Part shown: positions 23,609-31,111 of the stretch, piece after piece
Position numbering within the stretch: the first letter of the stretch is position 1
How the letters are laid out: each line of letters begins with the position of its first letter
Assembly (NCBI GenBank): GCA_964449565.1
Contig: CAYUZB010000036.1
Coordinates: 1 to 31,111 of the forward strand
Direction of reading: 5' to 3'
DNA length: 31,111 nucleotides
Origin: Granulosicoccus sp964449565
GTDB lineage: Bacteria; Pseudomonadota; Gammaproteobacteria; Granulosicoccales; Granulosicoccaceae
Notes under the pieces: model-generated
Seen by the model: the letters and a program-made list of their open reading frames with translations, nothing else
What the model was told of the DNA's origin: nothing
Databases searched by the model: none
Position numbers and translations under genes: made by a program

Positions 23609-26023
23609 ATGGCGATGAAAGAGAATGACGACGGTGTTGTAGTGGACGTCGATGATGACTCCGACAACGAATCTCTATCCTCGGCCAAGACCAATCTGGT
23701 ACTGCCCGACCAGAATCTTCCCGACAAGCTCCTGTTGTTGCCGATTTTCGAGCGACCCTTTTTCCCCGCGCAAGTTCAACCACTGGTAATCGATGAAGAT
23801 CCGTGGGAGGAAACCTTCACCCGACTGGCCAAGATGGATCAACACATCATTGGTCTCTGTTATGCAGGAGACCAGGACGAGGAAGCCAATGCATCCTCAA
23901 GTGACTTCGCCGACACCGGTTGCGTGGTTCGTCTGCACAATGTCGTGCGCGGTAATGGCAAGATCCAGTTCATTGCTCAGGGCATGCAACGTTTTCGCAT
24001 CGATAGCTGGCTCAGTAAAGAAGCGCCCTTTGCCGCCAAAGTGACCTACCCGGCTGAACGTACCGGCAATACACCGGAAATCAAAGCCTATGCCATGGCT
24101 CTGATTCAGGCCATCAAGGAATTGATCCCGTTGAATCCCCTGTACAACGAGGAGCTCAAGAACTTCCTGAATCACTTCAATCTGAATGACCCATCACCGT
24201 TGGCAGACTTTGCCGCAGCTATAACGACAGCACACGGTCCGGATCTGCAGCTGATTCTCGATACCTTGCAGCTCCAGAAACGCATGGAACGCGTACTGGT
24301 CTTACTACATAAGGAACTAGAAGTTGCTCGTCTGCAAGCGGAAATCCGCTCCGAAGTCGAACAAAAGATGTCCAAACATCAAAGAGAGTTCTTTTTACGT
24401 GAAGAACTCAAGATCATTCAACGTGAGCTCGGCATTGCCAAGGACGACAAAACCTCGGATATCGATGAATTCGTCGCTCGCATGGAAACCCGCGACCCAC
24501 CTGAGCATGTCGTTAAACGATTCAACGATGAGATTAACAAGATGTCAGTTCTCGAGACTGGCTCGCCCGAGTATGGCGTGACGCGTAACTATGTCGACTG
24601 GCTTAGCTCCGTTCCCTGGGGTAGCTACTCCAAGGACAAACTGTCCTTGCGTTCGGCCAAGCAGATTCTCAACCGTGACCACGCAGGCCTGACAGACATC
24701 AAGGAACGCATACTCGAGTTTCTTGCCATGGGCTCCTTCCGCGGTGAAATCAGCGGCTCAATTCTTCTCTTTGTCGGTCCACCGGGCGTGGGCAAGACAT
24801 CAATTGGCAAGTCCATTGCCGAATGCCTCGGGCGCAAATTCTATCGATTCAGTGTCGGCGGCATGCGCGATGAGGCCGAAATCAAAGGGCATCGCCGGAC
24901 CTATATCGGTGCAATGCCTGGCAAGCTTGTACAAGCCTTGAAAGACGTTGACGTATCCAATCCAGTCATCATGCTCGACGAAATCGACAAGATGGGTGCG
25001 TCCTATCAAGGTGATCCGGCGTCAGCGATGCTGGAGGTGTTGGATCCGGAGCAAAATAGCGAGTTTCTGGATCACTATCTGGATGTTCGGGTTGACCTGT
25101 CAAAGGTACTGTTTGTGTGCACCGCCAACCAACTCGACACGATTCCGCGTCCCCTGCTCGATCGCATGGACATCATCAGACTCGGTGGCTATATCGCCAG
25201 TGAAAAACTCGACATCGCCAAACAACACCTGTGGCCTCGTTTGCTTGAGCGCAACAAGGTCAAGCCAAGCCAGGTAAAAATATCCGATTCGGCTATCAAG
25301 GAATTGATCGAAGGATATGCCCGCGAAGCAGGTGTACGCAGTCTGGAAAAATTGCTGCATCGCGTGTTACGTAAAAGCATCGTGCAACTGCTCGGCAAAG
25401 CGACAAAAGTCAGTATCAGTGGTCGCAATCTCAAGGATTATGTCGGCGAGCCCTACTTTCGAGCCGAAAAGCAATTGGGCGGCGTGGGTGTCATCACCGG
25501 TCTTGCCTGGACGGCCATGGGAGGGGCAACACTACCGATCGAGGCGACTCGTGTACATGGCGAAGATCGTAATCTCAGGCTGACTGGACAACTCGGCAAG
25601 GTCATGAATGAATCCGCTCAGATCGCGCACAGCTTTGTTACAACACACGCCAAACGTTTTGGCGTGAAGGATGACTGGTTTTTGAAAAACAGTCTGCATC
25701 TGCATGTACCGGAGGGAGCAACACCGAAGGACGGACCTAGCGCTGGGATCAGCATGACCAGTGCACTGCTTTCGCTAGCGCTGAAAAAGAGCGTAAGGAA
25801 ATCGATTGCCATGACGGGCGAAATTACATTAACCGGAGAAGTGTTACCGGTTGGTGGAATCCGCGAGAAACTGATTGCCGCACAACGTATCGGTATAAAA
25901 GAGGTGATACTGCCCGAAGGCAATCGCCGAGATGTTACCGAATTGCCCAAGCATATCGTCAAAGGGTTGAAGATTCACCACGCCAGCCGCTACGACGATG
26001 TATACGAGATTCTCTTTCCCTGA
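23609..26023 (+). CDS. lon: ATP-dependent protease Lon
   Basis: The 804-residue protein has the three Lon parts. The N-terminal substrate domain (about 40-240) begins L-L-P-I-F-E-R-P-F-F-P. The AAA+ module has Walker A G390-P-P-G-V-G-K-T397 and Walker B M-L-D457-E458. The protease domain has the catalytic dyad S711 (P-K-D-G-P-S-A-G) and K754 (G-G-I-R-E-K-L). The Ser-Lys distance of 43 is as in E. coli. Lon degrades misfolded and selected regulatory proteins in the cytoplasm. An acidic N-terminal extension of about 30 residues (rich in Asp and Glu) precedes the usual start. The I-F-E-R and T-R-L-A-K-M-D segments differ from E. coli, suggesting a separate Lon subtype. The stop codon lies inside a tandem repeat. 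Confidence 0.97.
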   Translation: MAMKENDDGVVVDVDDDSDNESLSSAKTNLVLPDQNLPDKLLLLPIFERPFFPAQVQPLVIDEDPWEETFTRLAKMDQHIIGLCYAGDQDEEANASSSDFADTGCVVRLHNVVRGNGKIQFIAQGMQRFRIDSWLSKEAPFAAKVTYPAERTGNTPEIKAYAMALIQAIKELIPLNPLYNEELKNFLNHFNLNDPSPLADFAAAITTAHGPDLQLILDTLQLQKRMERVLVLLHKELEVARLQAEIRSEVEQKMSKHQREFFLREELKIIQRELGIAKDDKTSDIDEFVARMETRDPPEHVVKRFNDEINKMSVLETGSPEYGVTRNYVDWLSSVPWGSYSKDKLSLRSAKQILNRDHAGLTDIKERILEFLAMGSFRGEISGSILLFVGPPGVGKTSIGKSIAECLGRKFYRFSVGGMRDEAEIKGHRRTYIGAMPGKLVQALKDVDVSNPVIMLDEIDKMGASYQGDPASAMLEVLDPEQNSEFLDHYLDVRVDLSKVLFVCTANQLDTIPRPLLDRMDIIRLGGYIASEKLDIAKQHLWPRLLERNKVKPSQVKISDSAIKELIEGYAREAGVRSLEKLLHRVLRKSIVQLLGKATKVSISGRNLKDYVGEPYFRAEKQLGGVGVITGLAWTAMGGATLPIEATRVHGEDRNLRLTGQLGKVMNESAQIAHSFVTTHAKRFGVKDDWFLKNSLHLHVPEGATPKDGPSAGISMTSALLSLALKKSVRKSIAMTGEITLTGEVLPVGGIREKLIAAQRIGIKEVILPEGNRRDVTELPKHIVKGLKIHHASRYDDVYEILFP

Positions 26024-26058
26024 CAAAACGAGACTGACAAAGCGAAACTGACAAACGA
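26020..26058 (+). repeat. Three 14-bp tandem units across the lon stop codon
   Basis: CTGACAAAACGAGA, CTGACAAAGCGAAA and a shortened CTGACAAACGA start at 26020, 26034 and 26048. The TGA of the first unit is the lon stop codon; the TGA of each further unit repeats it. A nearby GTCAGT (26076-26081) can pair with ACTGAC of the third unit, but the stem is short and the loop long, so it is not a good terminator. Confidence 0.75.
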
Positions 26059-26085
26059 TGTGGGTCTGTATGACAGTCAGTGTAA

Positions 26086-27087
26086 TCAGCGGCGTGCCGA
26101 CGGCAAACGCGGGCGGAACGTCCAGGCTAGTCGACCTGTAATATCCGGGGTTGTATCAACGGCGGCATCTTCACTAAAAGACATTTCAATCGTGTGATTG
26201 CTTCCGATTAACCAACGTAAACCGAAACTTACCGACGCGGCGGTGCTACCCAGCTCGCGCAGCTCGCTTTCATAGAATGGTGTGTGCCAATCGAGTTGCG
26301 CAAGTAATCGCAGATTCTGCCAGGCGATAAACTGCGTACCGAGCGAGCCATATGCTGCGATTGATTGTTGATCCGGTAACTTGCTATTGCGACCAATCAA
26401 CAACATGCCAATAGTCGTACCGAATCGCCATCGTTCTGTCAGGCGCCAAACCGGCGATTGCCAATCGGCATACAGATCAAAACGACCACTTCCCTGCAAG
26501 GATGATACTGAACCGGTTGGCAACTTGATGCCGATACGGGCGATAGGTTCGGTTTTTCCTGAATCGGTTGGTGCGAAGCAACCGATAAAACGCTGTATTG
26601 AAAGCTGGATGTCCCCCAAGCCTGATTCACTTGAATTGATCCCACGCAATTCGCCGTTGCTATCGGTATAGATGTAGTTCAATTCGTCGAAGGGGGCTGC
26701 ACCGCGATTAGCATTAGGCAATCCGAAGAATTCATGCCAGTCGTCGATAGCGCGATCAAACACCCCACCACTGTGAAAGACAAGAGGCAAGACAGCCTCA
26801 CCTTGCCAGCACGGTGACAAAATTTGCCGGTGGCGTATGACCAATTCAGATGATTCGCCATCGAGTACCAATAGTTCATCGGCGCTCACCCCACCCATGA
26901 ATTGATTATTGTGTTCCAGTGCAAACTGCCATTCCAAGGTCTGAACAGCTCGCGCCGCAGGCGTCGGAAGACCAATTAAAGCATTGAGCGTATGTTGTGA
27001 ACGATGCGTCAGGAACGCCGCATCATCGCTCCGATCGGCAAATGCAGTAACTGTTGCACACAAGTATAAGGCGAGCGCACGTGGCAC
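26086..27087 (-). CDS. DUF3187 family exported protein, start probably beyond the assembly gap
   Basis: The readable frame of 333 residues ends at 26086 and is rich in beta strands typical of an outer-membrane protein, ending with the aromatic strand L-A-W-T-F-R-P. The segments F-F-G-L-P-N-A-N-R, L-N-Y-I-Y-T-D and G-L-G-D-I-Q-L-S match DUF3187. Function is unknown; alternating strands and a C-terminal pattern fit a porin-like barrel. The first visible start is a GTG at 27087, giving only a weak signal peptide, and the gap begins 21 bases upstream. If the 14-bp overlap at the gap is closed, the frame continues in phase to an ATG at 27251. That adds 17 residues and a better signal peptide (R-x-x-P-R, then A-L-A-L-Y-L-C-A-T-V-T-A-F-A, cleavage before D-R). 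Confidence 0.75.
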   Translation of the reverse strand: MPRALALYLCATVTAFADRSDDAAFLTHRSQHTLNALIGLPTPAARAVQTLEWQFALEHNNQFMGGVSADELLVLDGESSELVIRHRQILSPCWQGEAVLPLVFHSGGVFDRAIDDWHEFFGLPNANRGAAPFDELNYIYTDSNGELRGINSSESGLGDIQLSIQRFIGCFAPTDSGKTEPIARIGIKLPTGSVSSLQGSGRFDLYADWQSPVWRLTERWRFGTTIGMLLIGRNSKLPDQQSIAAYGSLGTQFIAWQNLRLLAQLDWHTPFYESELRELGSTAASVSFGLRWLIGSNHTIEMSFSEDAAVDTTPDITGRLAWTFRPRLPSARR

Positions 27088-27108
27088 GACCGAGCGCGGC
27101 CCGACCGA

Positions 27109-27208
27109 NNNNNNNNNNNNNNNNNNNNNNNNNNNNNNNNNNNNNNNNNNNNNNNNNNNNNNNNNNNNNNNNNNNNNNNNNNNNNNNNNNNNNNNNNNNN
27201 NNNNNNNN
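27109..27208. other. Assembly gap of exactly 100 N
   Basis: Exactly 100 N, the usual placeholder for a gap of unknown size. The bases before it (27095-27108) and after it (27211-27224) are identical: CGCGGCCCGACCGA. This is what unmerged contig ends with a short overlap look like, so the true gap may be nil. Confidence 0.95.
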
Positions 27209-27274
27209 AACGCGGCCCGACCGAACTACAATCGAGGGGATTAGACAACATGCAGGAAAACAAACCAATTTGAA

Positions 27275-27841
27275 TCAGATTTTTTTGCCAATTTCATCGC
27301 GCATGCGTTGTGCGCTACGTTGTGCATTGGAGGAAGCCGGGGTGATCGCCAGTACTCGTTCGAAAGCCTGTAAAGCTGCGGCAAAATTGCCCTGGCGCAT
27401 GAAGATCAGACCAAGCCCCGAAATAGCACCAAAATGTCGTGGCTCAAGAACAAGCGTTTCGCGAATATCGTTGACTGAGGCATCACTATTACCCATCAAG
27501 TAGTGCACGGTAGCACGCTTGTTCCACGCTTCTGAAAATTCAGGATTGGAATCGACCAGTTGATTACACAGTGCAAGCGCAAGATCCAGTTCACCCGCTT
27601 GCATCGCCAAGGTCAACTGAGACATTAGAGCTGCAGCTCCTTCATCAGGCGCCTCGAGCCAAAGCCGCCAAATGCGAGATTCAAGAACAGAGGCCGCTGT
27701 TTGAGTTTCGGCGCTTCGAAGTTGATCGAACAATGCGGGTAATTCAGCAGCTGTCTGATCTGCTGTCGCTGAGCTGACAACCATCACCAGACCCGCCAAG
27801 GTAGATACCAACGAGGCTCGCCATGATAGTTGTCCGACCAT
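27275..27841 (-). CDS. Exported TPR-repeat protein
   Basis: The 188-residue protein begins with a signal peptide (hydrophobic about 10-25, likely cleavage after S-S-A-T-A). Three tetratricopeptide-type helix pairs follow. The clearest are A-L-A-L-C-N-Q-L-V-D-S-N-P-E-F-S-E-A-W-N-K-R-A, then the next repeat with L-V-L-E-P-R-H-F-G-A-I-S-G-L-G, and A-A-A-L-Q-A-F-E-R-V-L-A-I-T-P. TPR proteins are scaffolds for protein-protein contact; here it would act in the periplasm. Partner and role are unknown. The start is one base from the dsbC stop upstream and the DUF3187 gene follows, so it belongs to the xerD-dsbC transcript. Confidence 0.8.
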   Translation of the reverse strand: MVGQLSWRASLVSTLAGLVMVVSSATADQTAAELPALFDQLRSAETQTAASVLESRIWRLWLEAPDEGAAALMSQLTLAMQAGELDLALALCNQLVDSNPEFSEAWNKRATVHYLMGNSDASVNDIRETLVLEPRHFGAISGLGLIFMRQGNFAAALQAFERVLAITPASSNAQRSAQRMRDEIGKKI

Positions 27842-27842
27842 A

Positions 27843-28583
27843 TCAGTTCTCGCTTAGTGGCTCCGACCCATGGATCATGTTAGCGATAATAGCTGCTTCG
27901 CGATACCCGGGAATGCGTTCACCACTATCGAGATACATCAACGGTGTGCCACGCAGTCCTACACGCTCAGCCAGCGCAACATGAGACTCGATAGGATTGT
28001 CACACGATTTCGCGTCAATCCTGCCACCCGCCTTGGCTCTGGTCATAGCTGCTTGTGGATCATCAGCACACCAGACACTTTCCAGATCCTTGTGCCCTTG
28101 CGAACCAAGGCCTGCCCGTGGAAACAGCAGGTATCGAACTCGAACACCCTCTTCCATCAAAGTATCAATCTCAGCATGTAAACGCCTACAGAAGCCACAG
28201 CTGATATCAGTAAATATGGTGAGCGAACGATTGGATTTGGTCGGTGGTTCATAGATGAGCATATTCTCTTCGCCGATCTCCGCGAACATGCCGAAGTGCA
28301 ATTTTCCGAGGCGTGCCTCGGTCAGGTTCTGGCGATTATTCAGTTGTATAAGATTGCCATCAAGCAAATACTCGCCAGTCTTGTTGACGTAATACAGCTG
28401 CCCACCAGCAATCAGCTCATAAAGCCCATCAACGGGTGTTTCGGAGACACTTGAAATTGGAACTCCAGGCAATAGCGCCTCGATATTCTCGCGTAAATCG
28501 CCGAGTTCGTCCGCGCTGGCTGATAAAGCGCTAAAGGACAGGACGAAACACAGTCCGAGCATCGAAAGTCGCTTCATAGCCAT
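27843..28583 (-). CDS. dsbC: Periplasmic thiol:disulfide interchange protein DsbC
   Basis: The 246-residue protein has a signal peptide (cleavage about A24), an N-terminal dimerisation domain and a thioredoxin domain with the active site C129-G-F-C132. The cis-proline is P214 (G-T-P), and a second cysteine pair C172/C194 matches the structural disulfide of E. coli DsbC. CGFC replaces the E. coli CGYC, a conservative change. DsbC rearranges wrong disulfides in periplasmic proteins and is kept reduced by DsbD. The frame is open back to a GTG at 28667, but the ATG at 28583 has GGAAA upstream and puts the signal peptide at the N-terminus; 28577 is also possible. The xerD-dsbC order is as in E. 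coli; recJ does not follow. Confidence 0.94.
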   Translation of the reverse strand: MAMKRLSMLGLCFVLSFSALSASADELGDLRENIEALLPGVPISSVSETPVDGLYELIAGGQLYYVNKTGEYLLDGNLIQLNNRQNLTEARLGKLHFGMFAEIGEENMLIYEPPTKSNRSLTIFTDISCGFCRRLHAEIDTLMEEGVRVRYLLFPRAGLGSQGHKDLESVWCADDPQAAMTRAKAGGRIDAKSCDNPIESHVALAERVGLRGTPLMYLDSGERIPGYREAAIIANMIHGSEPLSEN

Positions 28584-28669
28584 GAGATTTCCAAGATTGA
28601 TTCTGATTTGTATGGGCATCGCAATGATAAGTTCCCGAAGGTGACCACGATATGCAGAGATGTTCACAT

Positions 28670-29632
28670 TCAGCCTCGCGGATGATGCGATTTATGCATT
28701 GCCTTCAAGCGCTCGCGGGCCACGTGAGTATAAATCTGTGTTGTCGACAAGTCAGAATGACCAAGCAACAGTTGCACCACACGTAAATCTGCATCGTGAT
28801 TGACCAGATGGGTGGCAAATGCATGACGCAGTGTATGCGGCGAAAGACTCGACTTTATACCGGCCATACGCCCGTGGAGCTTGATTCTGTGCCAGAAGGT
28901 TTGACGCGTCATGACTTTGCCACGCTGCGAAAGAAACAGGGTGTCGTTGGCTGTTCCGATCAAGGCGGGCCGCGCCGTTTTCTGGTAACGCTGTATCCAG
29001 TCAATCGCAACATCACCCATTGGCACCAACCGTTCCTTGTTGCCTTTGCCCCAAACTCGCAAAACACCCTGTGACAGATTGATCTGGTCTACAGTGAGCC
29101 CAACGAGTTCGGATACACGAAGGCCACACCCATAGAGGCATTCCAGCATGGCTCGATCACGCAAGCCGAGATCGGTACTGACGTCCGGCGCTGCAAGCAG
29201 AGATTTGACTTCCGTTTCAGTCAGGCTTGTGGGTAATGGTCGCCCTATACCGGGCGAACTGATCTGACGGGTTGGATCATGAGCAATCTCACCCTCTCGC
29301 ACCATCCAGATATAAAACCTGCGCAACGCAGACAATGACCGTGCAGCCGAACGAGATGATGTGCCACCGGAAACACGCTGCGCAAGGTAAGCCATGACAT
29401 CACTGCGATCAACCGTATCGAGTCGCTTGTCAGCGGGGACCAGACTACGGGTGAACCCTTTGAGGTCGGTCTGATAGGCGGAAATGGTATTGGATGATAA
29501 TCCACGCTCTATCAACTGGCTGTCCGCGAACCGACGCAACAATTTGATGTTGTCATCTGACAAAGGCACAGCGCTTTTTACGCGTTTATCCGCCTTTGCC
29601 GACTGCTTGGCGTTAGCATGTACTGATCCCAT
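28670..29632 (-). CDS. xerD: Site-specific tyrosine recombinase XerD
   Basis: The 320-residue protein has the full tyrosine-recombinase set: R172 (C-G-L-R-V-S-E-L), K196 (G-K-G-N-K-E), H266 and R269 (H-T-L-R-H-A-F-A), H292 (L-L-G-H-S-D-L-S) and nucleophile Y301 (I-Y-T-H-V). The core-binding domain (about 28-125) has the Xer pattern R-G-L-S-S-N-T-I-S-A-Y-Q-T-D-L. With XerC it resolves chromosome dimers at dif under FtsK control. About 20 extra basic residues precede the E. coli start. The ATG at 29632 is chosen; a GTG at 29650 would leave only three bases to the divergent moeA. XerD rather than XerC is called from sequence and from dsbC downstream. Confidence 0.93.
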   Translation of the reverse strand: MGSVHANAKQSAKADKRVKSAVPLSDDNIKLLRRFADSQLIERGLSSNTISAYQTDLKGFTRSLVPADKRLDTVDRSDVMAYLAQRVSGGTSSRSAARSLSALRRFYIWMVREGEIAHDPTRQISSPGIGRPLPTSLTETEVKSLLAAPDVSTDLGLRDRAMLECLYGCGLRVSELVGLTVDQINLSQGVLRVWGKGNKERLVPMGDVAIDWIQRYQKTARPALIGTANDTLFLSQRGKVMTRQTFWHRIKLHGRMAGIKSSLSPHTLRHAFATHLVNHDADLRVVQLLLGHSDLSTTQIYTHVARERLKAMHKSHHPRG

Positions 29633-29653
29633 AGACTGCCAAGGATACACAGG

Positions 29654-30904
29654 ATGTCAGAAAGTGCATCGTTACCGGATGCCGATCCCTCAGCCCTGAC
29701 AATAGAGGCCGCTCGTTCGGCAATTCTCAGAGCGTTGACACCAAGTAGTAAAACGGTTCGAATCTCGACTACTCAGGCGCTTGGTAGGATTCTCGCTGCT
29801 GCAGTTGAATCACCTGTCGATGTTCCGCCCTTTCGCGCCTCGGCAATGGACGGCTATGCACTAAGGTTTGCAGAATACGAGACCTTGCTACGCATCTCCG
29901 GTACATCCTTGGCCGGACATCCCGGAGCGGACAGTTTCCCCGCACAATGCTGTGTTCGTGTGACAACAGGAGCTCGTATACCGGATGACGCGGACACGGT
30001 CGTGCAACAGGAAAACGTCGAGATCCAAAACGATCATGTGCGAATTGTCAAAGCCCCCGAAAAGGGGCTGCACGTTCGTGTCGCGGGCAGCGATTCAGCG
30101 AAAGGATGCCTGCTTCTTGATCGTGGTGCGAGATTGGGGAGCGCGGAGCTCGCTGTGCTGGCTGCGCACGGTATCGCTGATGTACCGGTTTTCGAAAGAC
30201 TCAAGGTTGGCGTGTTTTCCACCGGTGATGAGCTAGTCACAGCCAATGAAACTCCTCGTAAGGGCCAGATATTCAATGCAAATGGACAGTTGATTGAATC
30301 ACTGCTCCAGAGTACGGCGCTTACTATCTTAGATCTCGGCATTGTCGGTGATACCCCGGAGGCTTTGAGATCGGTGCTCGAATCTTCTGCAGACTGCGAT
30401 ATCCTGATCTCCAGCGGTGGCGTATCGGTTGGAGACGCAGATCATGTCCGCGAGGTACTTGGTGAGAGTGGCAGCGTTGATTTGTGGAAAATCGCGATGA
30501 AACCTGGTCGGCCACTGACGTTTGGATTTACCGGAAATCAGCAACCTTACTTCGGATTACCCGGCAATCCGGTTTCCGCAGCCGTCACAGCGCTACTGTT
30601 TGTACGCCCGGCTTTGAATCACCTGCTCAACACACAAACCGCCACACTTCCCCCCTTGCATTTGCCTGTCATGTCAACGCTCAAAAAACTCCCTGGTCGT
30701 GTTGAATTTCAACGCGGGATCATGATGCAGAACGAAAAAGGAGAATGGCAAGTCGACACTACGGGGCTGCAGGACTCACATGTGTTGAGTTCCTTGCAAA
30801 AGGCAAACTGCTTGATTGAACTGTCGTTAGAGTCAGCTGGCGCTGGCATCGGGGATAAGGTGCGGGTATATCCTTATCAGTACTTCTCTGATGCAACCCT
30901 ATGA
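29654..30904 (+). CDS. moeA: Molybdopterin molybdenumtransferase MoeA (paralogue 2)
   Basis: The 416-residue protein has the complete MoeA motif set: F-R-A-S-A-M-D-G-Y-A, T-G-A-R-I-P-D-D-A-D-T-V-V-Q-Q-E, F-S-T-G-D-E-L-V, S-S-G-G-V-S-V-G-D-A-D, M-K-P-G-R-P-L-T-F-G and G-L-P-G-N-P-V. It is clearly related to the protein at 8532-9800 but diverged in most other positions, so it is not a recent duplicate. The Asp-Asp pair in I-P-D-D-A-D replaces the Ala-Gly of paralogue 1. Metal insertion into molybdopterin is expected; a split between molybdenum and tungsten, or between enzyme clients, is one possible reason for two copies. AAGGA at a good distance supports the ATG at 29654. It is divergent from xerD with only 21 bases between start codons. 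Confidence 0.95.
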   Translation: MSESASLPDADPSALTIEAARSAILRALTPSSKTVRISTTQALGRILAAAVESPVDVPPFRASAMDGYALRFAEYETLLRISGTSLAGHPGADSFPAQCCVRVTTGARIPDDADTVVQQENVEIQNDHVRIVKAPEKGLHVRVAGSDSAKGCLLLDRGARLGSAELAVLAAHGIADVPVFERLKVGVFSTGDELVTANETPRKGQIFNANGQLIESLLQSTALTILDLGIVGDTPEALRSVLESSADCDILISSGGVSVGDADHVREVLGESGSVDLWKIAMKPGRPLTFGFTGNQQPYFGLPGNPVSAAVTALLFVRPALNHLLNTQTATLPPLHLPVMSTLKKLPGRVEFQRGIMMQNEKGEWQVDTTGLQDSHVLSSLQKANCLIELSLESAGAGIGDKVRVYPYQYFSDATL

Positions 30905-30954
30905 GTCTGGCGTTGTTCAAGTCTGGGCTGTTAAATCTAGGAAGCGGAAACGAA

Positions 30955-30979
30955 AAAGGGGTGGCAAAGCCACCCCTTT
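30955..30979. terminator. Strong bidirectional rho-independent terminator
   Basis: AAAGGGGTGGC and GCCACCCCTTT form a perfect 11-bp stem around an AAA loop. On the minus strand the stem runs into a TTTTT tract, so it should terminate the H1-like gene well. On the plus strand, where it closes moeA paralogue 2, the tract is only TTT. Confidence 0.85.
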
Positions 30980-30998
30980 AACTGGTCGGCAAGCCGAA

Positions 30999-31111
30999 TT
31001 ACTTCTTCTTACGACCGCGAGACTTCTTTTTCGAAGCTCGCTTCTTACCAGATGCCTTTTTCTTGCCTCTGGCCTTCTTCTTGCCACGGGCTTTTTTCTT
31101 GCCTCTGGCCT
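30999..31111 (-). CDS. Histone-H1-like lysine-rich repeat protein, C-terminal end
   Basis: The minus strand ends in TAA at 30999-31001 and reads open from the window edge for 36 codons. The peptide is made of repeats A-R-G-K-K-K, A-R-G-K-K-K, then A-S-G-K-K-R-A-S-K-K-K-S-R-G-R-K-K-K. The DNA has 18-bp repeat units (GCCAGAGGCAAGAAAAAG and variants). This is the basic, Ala/Gly/Lys-rich tail of bacterial histone-H1-like or AlgP-like nucleoid proteins, expected to bind DNA without sequence specificity. The N-terminal part and start are outside the window. A terminator lies 20 bases after the stop. Only the repeat is seen, so the family call is tentative. Confidence 0.65.
   Translation of the reverse strand, partial: ARGKKKARGKKKARGKKKASGKKRASKKKSRGRKKK

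Noticed and set aside
26066..26080. LexA-like CTG...CAG after lon
   Set aside because: The spacing is nine bases where CTG-N10-CAG is required, and it is not in a promoter.
27054..27503. Long frames crossing the N gap on both strands
   Set aside because: They run through 100 N, which are not real codons, and overlap the TPR and DUF3187 genes. Only the in-frame DUF3187 joining is supported.
1..31111. CRISPR array, insertion sequence, prophage, tRNA or rRNA
   Set aside because: No regular repeats with spacers, no transposase, integrase (other than XerD) or phage genes, and no tRNA or rRNA-like sequence were seen.

Overview
The window reads as an ordinary chromosomal segment of a gammaproteobacterium. 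This is inferred from gene content: a gammaproteobacterial-type GshA, exonuclease I (SbcB), a DUF2058/YaiL protein, aspartate/glutamate leucyltransferase (Bpt), Rep helicase, Lon, a xerD-dsbC pair and DUF3187. A free-living, possibly marine lineage is plausible but the genus cannot be fixed by eye. There are no tRNA or rRNA genes, no insertion sequences, no CRISPR array and no obvious prophage. Coding density is very high, and several convergent gene pairs abut or overlap. One 100-N assembly gap lies at 27109-27208.

Layout. 1-935 (minus): hot-dog thioesterase (cut by the window edge) behind a PduO-type cobalamin adenosyltransferase. 1040-5416 (plus): HIT hydrolase, MoxR AAA+ ATPase, CoxE-type VWA protein, and an uncharacterised beta-rich lipoprotein. 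5420-7168 (minus): a multidomain regulator with two degenerate domains, divergent from a soluble cytochrome P450 (7266-8483). A perfect CRP-type palindrome lies between them. 8532-12074 (minus): gshA-mobA-moeA. 12198-14950 (plus): alpha/beta hydrolase, DUF2058 protein, exonuclease I. 14952-15410 (minus): small four-helix membrane protein. 15633-16370 (plus): bpt, convergent with and overlapping a membrane-anchored class III adenylate cyclase (16367-17653, minus). 17743-18480 (plus): PhaB-type acetoacetyl-CoA reductase. 18504-19331 (minus): inositol-monophosphatase-family phosphatase. 19476-21482 (plus): rep. 21488-23468 (minus): LysE-family exporter and FAD-dependent amine oxidase. 23609-26023 (plus): lon. 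26086-29632 (minus): xerD-dsbC-TPR protein-DUF3187 protein. 29654-30904 (plus): a second moeA. 30955-30979: strong terminator. 30999-31111 (minus): the lysine-rich repeat tail of a histone-H1-like protein, cut by the window edge.

How the genes work together. The clearest functional group is molybdenum cofactor maturation (mobA plus two moeA paralogues in separate places). Envelope and protein quality functions (DsbC, Lon, Bpt N-degron tagging) and DNA metabolism (Rep, ExoI, XerD) are housekeeping. The adenylate cyclase and the CRP-type operator suggest cAMP signalling. No complete new multi-gene system is demonstrable here. The items most worth a second look are: the P450/regulator pair with its CRP-type operator; the pseudo-receiver/pseudo-GGDEF regulator itself; the MoxR-mini-ORF-VWA-lipoprotein block with tight translational coupling; the two MoeA paralogues; and the N gap, whose flanks share 14 bases and can be closed to give a coherent gene start.
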